The notes under the pieces were generated by a model. The model was not told the origin of the DNA. It saw only the letters and a program-made list of their open reading frames with translations, and ran no database searches. Positions 6,744-12,711 of a DNA stretch of 22,114 nucleotides are shown piece by piece; the stretch's first letter is position 1; each line of letters begins with the position of its first letter. Position numbers and translations under genes: made by a program. Source of the stretch: Phycisphaerales bacterium UBA2266 (GTDB taxonomy: Bacteria; Planctomycetota; Phycisphaerae; Sedimentisphaerales; Anaerobacaceae); contig DDXG01000323.1 in the NCBI GenBank assembly GCA_002347125.1, forward strand, positions 1-22,114, read 5' to 3'.

Positions 6744-9017
6744 ATGCGATTACTGACGACCCTTGTGATAGCAGGCTCGCTTATGACCTCTCTGTGCCCC
6801 GCACAGGACGTGCATCAGTGGGGCCTGTTTGAGGCCGCCATCCAGGGTGGTAACGTCCCTGAAGGCCGACAGCAGTACATCGAGATGGAGTGTGAATTCA
6901 CCGACCCGGCCGGCGATAAGCACCTTCAACGCGGTTTCTGGGACGGCGGCCACGTCTGGAAGGTGCGTTTTTCGCCCGGTCGCGCCGGTGCCTGGCGCTG
7001 GGTCAGCCGGTGCAAGGACGAGCCGTCGCTGGACGGCAAGACGGGCGCCTTCAACTGCACGGCCTATCGCGGCGACAACCCCTTCTACAAACACGGTCCG
7101 ATCCGGGTCGCCGACAACGGCCGCCACTTCGTACACCAGGACGGCACGCCGTTCTTCTGGCTGGTCGACACCGTCTGGAACGGGGCGCTGAAATCCACGC
7201 AGGAGGACTGGAACCGCTTTCTCGACGACCGGGCTGCCAAGCGATTCACCGGCGTCCAATACGTCGTCACCCAATGGCGGACGGCCTATACGAATCCCGA
7301 AGGGCAGGTGGCCTACACGGGTTACGATAAGATCCAAATCCATCCGGAGTTCTTCAAGCGGATCGATGAGCGGACCCGGACCGTGAATGACAAGGGGCTT
7401 CTGGCGGTTCCCGTGCTGCTGTGGACGTTGGGCAACAAGCAGCACAACCCCGGTCAGCTTCCCGAGGACCAGGCGATCCTGTTGGCCAGGTACATGACGG
7501 CGCGGCTGGGGGCCTGGCACGTCGCCTACTTCCTGCCCGGCGACGGCAACTATCTCGGTGAGAACGCCGAACGCTGGAAGCGGATCGGTCGGGCCGTCTT
7601 CGACCGGCCGGGCCACCCGCCCGTCACGTTGCACCCCCAGGGCATGCAGTGGCCGTGGGATGCCTTCCTGAACGAGAGGTGGGTAAGCTATTTCGGCTAT
7701 CAGAGCGGCCACGGCGACGACGGCCGGACCCTGGAATGGATATACGCGGGACCGCCTTCCCAGAAGTGGCCTCTGCAACCCGCCCGGCCCATTATCAACC
7801 TGGAGCCGCCCTACGAGGACCACATTGCTTATCAATCGCGGCAGCGGCATACGGCCTATAGCGTCCGTCGGGCGACTTACTGGAGTCTGCTCAACGCGCC
7901 GACGGCGGGTTCTTCCTACGGCGCCCACGGGGTATGGAGTTGGGAGACATCGCCCAATACGCCGCAGGAACACGGGGGAACGGGCGTCGCGCGACCCTGG
8001 CACGAGGCGATGGGCCTGCCGGGCAGTACCGATATGAAGCACATGGCCGAGCTGTTCACGTCCATCGACTGGTGGCGGCTACGGCCCGACGGCTCACTGG
8101 TCGCCACCGGGCAGTCCACGCAGGCCGCCCCGCGGTTGACCCACATTGTCTACACACGCAGCAAAGACGGCCGGGCCGTGATGTATCTCGACGGCAAGAA
8201 GGCCGCTGACAGGACCGTGGACGGCGATGCATCCAACTGGGACCGCGGTTTCCGCCTGAGCCTGGCCAACGAGTTGACCGGGGACCGCCCGTGGCTGGGG
8301 CAGTTGCATCAGATCACCGTTTATGACCGCGCCCTGGGGGCCGACGATGTCGAACGCAGGTTCACCGGCGGCCGTGGGGCCAAGCCTGTTGATCCATTGC
8401 TGCTGTACGCCTTTGGCGAAGGTGGCGGCGATACTATTCGGGATACCTCCGGACGCGGCCAGCCCCTGAATCTGAAGATCAGCAAGGCCGCGGCCGTGCG
8501 CTGGATCAGCGGCGGGGGACTCGATGTGCAAAGTCCGGTTCTGATTGCCTGCGACTCGGATGCCGCCAAGGTCACGGACGCGATAGGCCGGACGCAGCAG
8601 ATCACCGTGGAGGCGTGGGTCAAGCCCGCGAATCTCACCCAGGCCGGCCCGGCCAGAATCGTCACGATCTCGCAGGATACCGGCCTGAGGAACTTCACGC
8701 TTGGGCAGAAGGCCGCGAGCTATGAACTGCGCCTGCGCACCACGAAGACCTCGCCCAACGGCGAGCCCGCACTGGAGACCGCCACGAGCGACCCTGCCTC
8801 GCGGCACATCTCGGCAAGCCGCAGCGAGCAGGGTGACCTGGCCGTGGTCTACTGCCCCGTGGGCGGCGACGTGGTCATTCGGCCCGGCATACTCAAGGAC
8901 GGCCTCAAGGCCCAGTGGTTCAATCCCCGCTCCGCGGACAGGCTCGATGCGTCCTCAGACGGGCCGGGCCGCTATCGCGCGCCGGATGAGAACGACTGGG
9001 TGCTGGTGCTCCGTTGA
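6744..9017 (+). CDS. Secreted apiosidase-like glycoside hydrolase (DUF5060-DUF4038) with inserted, permuted LamG domain
   Basis: A 757-residue exported protein. Residues 1-21 are a signal peptide. Residues ~24-112 match the DUF5060 β-sandwich (QWGLFEAAI, FWDGGHVWKVRFSP, GAWRW). Residues ~120-430 match the DUF4038 / apiosidase-like TIM barrel (GTPFFWLVDTVWNG, FLPGDGNY, a QSGH motif near 320, INLEPPYED near 351-359 and GVWSWE). Members of this group act on plant or algal polysaccharide side chains. Here Asp267 and Glu354 are catalytic candidates by position, and the substrate is unknown. The C-terminal domain resembles the collagen-binding-like β-domain usual after DUF4038 (WWRLRPD ... HISASRSEQGDLAVVY ... 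WFNPR). It is split by residues 456-681, which carry the two halves of a LamG lectin-like domain in reversed order. The gene ends 15 bp before a convergent gene and may be cotranscribed with asnA (75 bp upstream). Confidence 0.88.
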   Translation: MRLLTTLVIAGSLMTSLCPAQDVHQWGLFEAAIQGGNVPEGRQQYIEMECEFTDPAGDKHLQRGFWDGGHVWKVRFSPGRAGAWRWVSRCKDEPSLDGKTGAFNCTAYRGDNPFYKHGPIRVADNGRHFVHQDGTPFFWLVDTVWNGALKSTQEDWNRFLDDRAAKRFTGVQYVVTQWRTAYTNPEGQVAYTGYDKIQIHPEFFKRIDERTRTVNDKGLLAVPVLLWTLGNKQHNPGQLPEDQAILLARYMTARLGAWHVAYFLPGDGNYLGENAERWKRIGRAVFDRPGHPPVTLHPQGMQWPWDAFLNERWVSYFGYQSGHGDDGRTLEWIYAGPPSQKWPLQPARPIINLEPPYEDHIAYQSRQRHTAYSVRRATYWSLLNAPTAGSSYGAHGVWSWETSPNTPQEHGGTGVARPWHEAMGLPGSTDMKHMAELFTSIDWWRLRPDGSLVATGQSTQAAPRLTHIVYTRSKDGRAVMYLDGKKAADRTVDGDASNWDRGFRLSLANELTGDRPWLGQLHQITVYDRALGADDVERRFTGGRGAKPVDPLLLYAFGEGGGDTIRDTSGRGQPLNLKISKAAAVRWISGGGLDVQSPVLIACDSDAAKVTDAIGRTQQITVEAWVKPANLTQAGPARIVTISQDTGLRNFTLGQKAASYELRLRTTKTSPNGEPALETATSDPASRHISASRSEQGDLAVVYCPVGGDVVIRPGILKDGLKAQWFNPRSADRLDASSDGPGRYRAPDENDWVLVLR
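8109..8786 (+). other. In-frame LamG insertion in circularly permuted order, bounded by GCCAC
   Basis: This 678-bp (226-codon) block splits the C-terminal β-domain of the hydrolase. Its first half encodes what is normally the C-terminal half of a LamG/concanavalin-like domain (LTHIVYTR, YLDGK, NELTGDRPWLG, ITVYDRAL). Its second half encodes the normal N-terminal half (LLYAFGEGGGDTIRDTSG, ITVEAWVKP, NFTLGQ, LRLRTTKTSPNGEP). GCCAC occurs at the left border (8103-8107) and again at the right end (8781-8785), in the same codon phase. Removing the block with one copy restores SLVAT-SDPASRHIS, a continuous host domain. Joining the block's ends gives ALETAT-GQSTQ, a continuous normal LamG. Confidence 0.75.
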
Positions 9018-9032
9018 TCGGGGCTGCACCTG

Positions 9033-10706
9033 TCATTCATAGGCGGCCATACCGACCGTATCGACGGCGCCGGTGAAGCCCGGCCCGCCGCCGGCGACAT
9101 AGCCGTAGCTGGCCCCGGATGTATCCGGGCTGACCCAGAAGGCGTAGAGGCTGCCCTGTGTCAATTCGAATCGCAGGCGGACGTCTTTGCCCGCCAGGGC
9201 GGACAGATCCGCGCCGTCCTGCCACTTGACCTGCTGAATCGTTGAATCCCACGCGACCGGGCTGCATTTGTCCAGCGTAAACGGCTCGATCGCCCGTCCA
9301 TCGCGATCCAGCAGTTCCGCCCGCAGGCGGCCCCGGTCCGCATCGGCGTTGACAAAAAGGTACTTGCCCTTGAATCGCACGGGCCGCGTCGTCAGCAGCC
9401 CGGCCGTCTGGCCGGCGTCCATCGAAGCGAAACCGTCCCGCCGCATCGTCGCCAGTCCGGTGTGGCAGTTGCCGTCCCAGAATCGGTCGCCCAGCGCCCG
9501 GCCGCTGACATAGAAATACAACCGGTCCCGCACCACCAGACAGCAGCCGCCGGCGCTCTGTACGTTGCCCCAGTTCCAGGCGCCGTCCGTCGGATTGACG
9601 CCGATGAATCGCGCGCGGTCCGGCCGGTGCCAGTGAAAGCCGTCGCGGCTGAACCCGACCAGGACCTCGTTTCGCTTCTGAATCTTGCGCTCCGCGCAGA
9701 CGTTGTTCGGCGGTCCCTGCCAGATGGAGAACAGCCCCAGCATCAGGCTCTCGTAACCGACGGCGTCGTGGTTGTACAACTGTGGGGCGATCCCCGCAAA
9801 TTCCGGGTTCGGATGGTGGGGGTCCAGCCGGTCGGCGCAGATCCAGGGCACTGAATCCGCGGGGACATGCCGCAGTCCCTCCGCCGCGTCCGCATGTTCG
9901 ACATAGGCCCGTGAGCGGCCCACGTTCGGCGAACTCGTGCGCAGGCCGAAGACCCACTTGCGCCGGAACGGGTTGTAGTGTACGGTGGTCCGGTCCCCGA
10001 TCTGCCCGCTGCTGACCGCCACCGGGGCCGACCAATGGATGCCGTCGGGCGAACGCCGCAGGGCCAGGCTCCACCGCACCGGATCGGGCGTCGTGACGAA
10101 CATCTTGTATCGGCGCGCCGGATCCGACTCCTCGTGGTCGAGCCACACGGTGCTCGAGTCACGGTGCCGCCCGTCGCCCGTGGCGCCCACGTTGCGGTGG
10201 GTGAGCACCTCGTTGGTGCCCGCGCGGACGTCGAACGACGGCTTGTCCCAGGCGATACCGTCCCGGCTGACCGCCATGCACGTGGAGGCGATGTAACCGC
10301 CGATGTACCACAATTTGAACAGCCGGTCCTTCGGGTCGTAAAAGGCCCCGTCGCTGAACGGCGCCGCCGCCCTCGCCGCATCCTCGCACTCCCACGGCCG
10401 GTCCGGCTTGAGCACGGGGTTGGCCGGATGGTGCTGCGCCTGGTGGAAGGTCCGCTGGAGCGTGGTCTGCTCGATGAGGAAATCATCCACGAACAACTGC
10501 CTCCCGACGTCGATGGGAATGACCGCCGGCGGGGCCGCCAGATACGGCGGTTCGACCGGCTCATCGGTCAGCTTCTCAACACGCGGCGGCCACGTATCCG
10601 GCAGCTCGATGCCGTTGTAGAGCACCTCGCCGCCCCTTGCCCCGCCGGCCGCGGCCACCCCAAGCAGCAGAACACAACCAACCATTCGACGCATTGACAT
10701 CGCCAT
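9033..10706 (-). CDS. Secreted five-bladed β-propeller protein, glycosyl hydrolase (GH32/43-like) superfamily
   Basis: A 557-residue exported protein. A signal peptide (~1-26, MRRMVGCVLLLGVAAAGGA) precedes a region typical of planctomycete propeller proteins: LFVDDFLIE, then HPANPVL and PDRPWE (~100-115), FYDPKDRLFKLWYIGG, and repeated SRDG(I/F).W and SPDGIHWS blade edges. The fold is the arabinanase/levansucrase/invertase type that cuts or binds glycans, but I cannot assign catalytic acids or a substrate. The last ~140 residues (from about GLLTTRPVRFKGKYLF) form a β-sandwich with R-x-RFELTQGSLYAFWVS, common at the end of this group. The start at 10706 is chosen because AAAGGAGT lies 6 nt upstream; an ATG at 10742 would add 12 mostly basic residues. 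It is 43 bp behind the Tat-exported isomerase-like gene and probably in one operon with it. Confidence 0.82.
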   Translation of the reverse strand: MAMSMRRMVGCVLLLGVAAAGGARGGEVLYNGIELPDTWPPRVEKLTDEPVEPPYLAAPPAVIPIDVGRQLFVDDFLIEQTTLQRTFHQAQHHPANPVLKPDRPWECEDAARAAAPFSDGAFYDPKDRLFKLWYIGGYIASTCMAVSRDGIAWDKPSFDVRAGTNEVLTHRNVGATGDGRHRDSSTVWLDHEESDPARRYKMFVTTPDPVRWSLALRRSPDGIHWSAPVAVSSGQIGDRTTVHYNPFRRKWVFGLRTSSPNVGRSRAYVEHADAAEGLRHVPADSVPWICADRLDPHHPNPEFAGIAPQLYNHDAVGYESLMLGLFSIWQGPPNNVCAERKIQKRNEVLVGFSRDGFHWHRPDRARFIGVNPTDGAWNWGNVQSAGGCCLVVRDRLYFYVSGRALGDRFWDGNCHTGLATMRRDGFASMDAGQTAGLLTTRPVRFKGKYLFVNADADRGRLRAELLDRDGRAIEPFTLDKCSPVAWDSTIQQVKWQDGADLSALAGKDVRLRFELTQGSLYAFWVSPDTSGASYGYVAGGGPGFTGAVDTVGMAAYE

Positions 10707-10712
10707 CCGTTT

Positions 10713-10720
10713 ACTCCTTT
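10713..10720 (-). promoter_or_regulatory. Ribosome binding site deciding the start at 10706
   Basis: AAAGGAGT on the minus strand is 6 nt ahead of the ATG at 10706, the first of three closely spaced ATG codons in frame at the head of the signal peptide. Confidence 0.8.
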
Positions 10721-10749
10721 TCCGATTCCTGCGGCAGGTCACCGCATGG

Positions 10750-11733
10750 TCAACTCTCGATCAACGCCCAGGCTCGATTCAGCGACTCGATGGTCGTGCG
10801 AGCGGCCGCGTCATCGTCCATGTCGCGCAGCTCCTGATCAAAGGGCTCGCACTCCACGGGCCCATCGTAGCCGATCCTGGCCAGCGCGTTGAGAAAACCC
10901 TTCATATCGATCACGCCGGTGGCCGCCGGTAATTTGCGTCGATTGTCCATCTGCTGGTCCACCTCGATCCCGGCCGGGGCGTCGTTCACGTGTACATGGA
11001 CGATGTCCTTGTTGGACAGTCTGAGCAACTCCTCGACCGTCCCATGCGACGTGTACCAGTGCCAGCTATCCATCAGCAGACCCATGTTCGGAGTGCCGAT
11101 GGCCGCGCACAGTTCCATCATCTCGGCCTGTGTACTGATAAAGGCGAATCGCGACCTCGAACGCGACGTCCTGGGACCCACAAACTCCAGCCCCAGCCGA
11201 ATCCCGTGGTCATCGAGCACCTTCGCCGCCTCCCGCAGCCGCGTCTCATGCAGCTTGAAGTTCTCCAGGTACGTCAGTGTGTTGCTGCCGGGCGTAATCC
11301 ACGTGGCCACGCGCGTCACGCCCAGCTTTCGCCGCCGCCGCGCCTCCGCCGGCAGTTGCGCCAGGCTCTCACGAAATCGAGCATCATCCCGCCGAAACTC
11401 GGTCGACAGCCCCGCCGCCCCATACCGCACGCCCGCCTCCTTCATCCGCGCTACCCACGCATCGATCTCGCCGTCCGAGGCATTGCGAAACTCCCCCGCG
11501 CTCGGCGCAATCCCCTCGAAACCGTACTTGACGGCATACTCCAGCCCCTGGCGCTGGTTGGCCTGTATACCCAGGTGGCCGGGCGTGAAATTCTTGAAGA
11601 ACTTGACCGGCTTGCCGCCCCCCACGGCCGCGACCACCCCCGTCAGCGGCAGACCCACCGCCGCCGCCGCAACAGACCGGCAGAACCCACGCCGGGACAT
11701 CCAACCGCCTTGACCCGCCTTCATTTCACTCAT
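10750..11733 (-). CDS. Tat-exported sugar phosphate isomerase/epimerase-like TIM barrel
   Basis: A 327-residue protein. Residues 12-40 are a twin-arginine signal (MSRRGFCRSVAAAAVGLPL), indicating export in folded form. The rest is an AP endonuclease 2 / xylose-isomerase-like barrel with metal-ligand candidates Glu183 (GLEF), Asp222 (LLMDSWHW), His246/His248 with Asp251 (VHVHVND), and Glu294 (PVECEP). These are the same positions as in the cytoplasmic relative at 3439-4269, but overall the two sequences are different. The substrate is unknown; sugar or inositol isomerisation is the usual family chemistry. The start at 11733 has GGAGG 7 nt upstream. An open frame continues 95 codons further upstream only because the repeat array has no stops in that phase, and it is not real protein. 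The downstream gene is the secreted propeller protein, which suggests an extracytoplasmic carbohydrate pathway. Confidence 0.9.
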   Translation of the reverse strand: MSEMKAGQGGWMSRRGFCRSVAAAAVGLPLTGVVAAVGGGKPVKFFKNFTPGHLGIQANQRQGLEYAVKYGFEGIAPSAGEFRNASDGEIDAWVARMKEAGVRYGAAGLSTEFRRDDARFRESLAQLPAEARRRRKLGVTRVATWITPGSNTLTYLENFKLHETRLREAAKVLDDHGIRLGLEFVGPRTSRSRSRFAFISTQAEMMELCAAIGTPNMGLLMDSWHWYTSHGTVEELLRLSNKDIVHVHVNDAPAGIEVDQQMDNRRKLPAATGVIDMKGFLNALARIGYDGPVECEPFDQELRDMDDDAAARTTIESLNRAWALIES

Positions 11734-11740
11734 AATGACG

Positions 11741-11745
11741 CCTCC
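11741..11745 (-). promoter_or_regulatory. Ribosome binding site deciding the start at 11733
   Basis: GGAGG on the minus strand is 7 nt upstream of the ATG that opens the Tat signal. It rules out the long repeat-encoded N-terminal extension starting at 12018. Confidence 0.85.
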
Positions 11746-11757
11746 GATGGGACCGTA

Positions 11758-11773
11758 GCCCGCTACGGCGGGC
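11758..11773. repeat. Single palindrome at the edge of the repeat array
   Basis: GCCCGC and GCGGGC form a perfect 6-bp stem around TACG. It differs from the array unit but lies directly beside it, 25 nt upstream of the isomerase-like start codon, so it would form a hairpin in that gene's leader RNA. Confidence 0.65.
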
Positions 11774-11785
11774 CCATGACCGTAG

Positions 11786-12060
11786 CACGGGCATCCTGCC
11801 CGTGAAGTAGCCCGCAACACGGGCATCCTGCCCGTGGAATAAACCGTAACACGGGCATCCTGCCCGTGGAATAGACCGCAACACGGGCATCTTGCCCGTG
11901 AAATAGACCGTAACACGGGCATCTTGCCCGTGGAATAGACCGTAACACGGGCATCTTGCCCGTGAAATAGACCGCAACACGGGCATCCTGCCCGTGGAAT
12001 AGACCGTAACACGGGCATCCTGCCCGTGGAATAAACCGTAACACGGGCATCTTGCCCGTC
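11786..12060. repeat. Palindromic tandem array: nine units, 32-bp period
   Basis: Nine copies of a 19-bp palindrome (CACGGGCA-TCY-TGCCCGTG) start at 11786, 11818, 11850, 11882, 11914, 11946, 11978, 12010 and 12042, always 32 bp apart. The 13-bp spacers are near-identical (GAATAGACCGTAA, with A/G and C/T changes). The 8-bp arms never vary except the last base of the ninth unit, and only the middle Y changes. Every unit can form a GC-rich hairpin on either strand. The array starts about 53 nt from the isomerase-like start codon and so probably lies in its leader or promoter region. It is REP-like and not CRISPR, because the spacers are alike. The period is not a multiple of 3, so translated frames show a 32-residue repeat (GQDARV, RMPVLRS) that is not a protein. 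Confidence 0.95.
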
Positions 12061-12074
12061 TAATTGACCCGCAA

Positions 12075-12152
12075 CACGGGTTCGCCTGCGGCGGATTCGC
12101 TGCGATTACGACAGACCTGCCCACGAATCGCACCACGGGCATCTTGCCCGTG
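12075..12152. repeat. Decayed end of the array plus one outlying intact palindrome
   Basis: A degenerate unit starts at 12075 (CACGGG then TTCGCCTGCGG) after a 14-bp spacer. An intact palindrome is at 12134-12152, separated by unrelated sequence. They look like the older, broken-up edge of the array. Confidence 0.7.
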
Positions 12153-12365
12153 GATTGAGTCTAACCCCTCAACCATCCCCCGTCAAACCGCTTCTCCCAC
12201 CCACTGGCGGCAACTACCGGACCGCTTGAGTTTCCCGCCGCCGATTCGAGGTACTATCACAATAAGGCTGGCGACATTCACTGCGGCACCAATGCCATTC
12301 AAAGGCCCCCCGTCTCACCCAGGCCTGTTAAAATGGGCAAGATTTCGACCAAACGCGAGGGTATA

Positions 12366-12378
12366 GTCACATAGTGAC
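12366..12378. promoter_or_regulatory. Small operator-like dyad
   Basis: GTCAC and GTGAC form a perfect 5-bp inverted repeat around ATA in the AT-rich patch of the divergent intergenic region. It could be a regulator site, but it is short and could also be chance. Confidence 0.3.
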
Positions 12379-12579
12379 AATGGATTGTTGAAATTTCTTC
12401 TACTCCTTGCGGGTCAATGACTTACGTTGCCGCAACCGGGGGACATAAGGGGACATTTTCGTCACATCTGCGCAGGTTCGCCCTGTCTATGGAGGCCCGC
12501 CTTCCGCATGAGTTTGCGGGCGTCCGCCGCCGCCGAACCTCAGCCGGCCGACTCCAGGCGCTACGCCGGTCTGGAACAC

Positions 12580-12608
12580 TTGACTCAGGCTGCCGCCGGG
12601 TGTAGACT
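12580..12608 (+). promoter_or_regulatory. Likely promoter of the five-gene MoxR/VWA/transporter run
   Basis: TTGACT (12580-12585) and TAGACT (12603-12608) are 17 bp apart. The -10 hexamer is identical to the one proposed at 4414-4419 and the predicted leader is again about 95 nt, which supports both calls. Confidence 0.45.
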
Positions 12609-12635
12609 GGTGTTGGCTGAAGCTGTGTAAGCAAG

Positions 12636-12660
12636 GGCATCCCGGCCGGTCCCGGATGCC
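12636..12660 (+). promoter_or_regulatory. Leader hairpin before the coiled-coil gene
   Basis: GGCATCC (12636-12642) and GGATGCC (12654-12660) form a perfect 7-bp stem with an 11-nt GC-rich loop, inside the predicted leader RNA. No T-run follows, so it is not a classic terminator. A role in RNA stability or control is possible. Confidence 0.4.
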
Positions 12661-12711
12661 GGTTCGGGGTCCGTACCCAAAGTCTGAAGCCTGAATCTGG
12701 AGAGCCTCGCC

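Larger units (their letters stand above)
12161..12711. other. Intergenic region with promoter-type signals, no gene seen
   Basis: I see no convincing gene in this stretch; short open frames lack ribosome binding sites. It contains an AT-richer patch at ~12325-12425, a dyad GTCAC-ATA-GTGAC (12366-12378), a GGGGACAT direct repeat (12439-12456), a promoter candidate (12580-12608) and a leader hairpin (12636-12660). It must hold the promoter of the five-gene plus-strand run and perhaps that of the minus-strand pair. Confidence 0.6.

Noticed and set aside
6750..8042. 430-codon open frame on the minus strand opposite the glycoside hydrolase
   Set aside because: It lies entirely inside a gene with signal peptide and domain motifs, and it has no recognisable features.
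11786..12060. CRISPR array
   Set aside because: The repeats are palindromic and regular, but the 13-bp spacers are almost identical to one another and no cas genes are present.
11733..12142. Repeat-encoded proteins or an N-terminal extension of the isomerase-like protein (open frames to 12018, 12050 and 12142)
   Set aside because: They are translations of the palindromic array (GQDARV / RMPVLRS motifs) in three phases, open only because the unit lacks stops. A good ribosome binding site and Tat signal define the real start at 11733.
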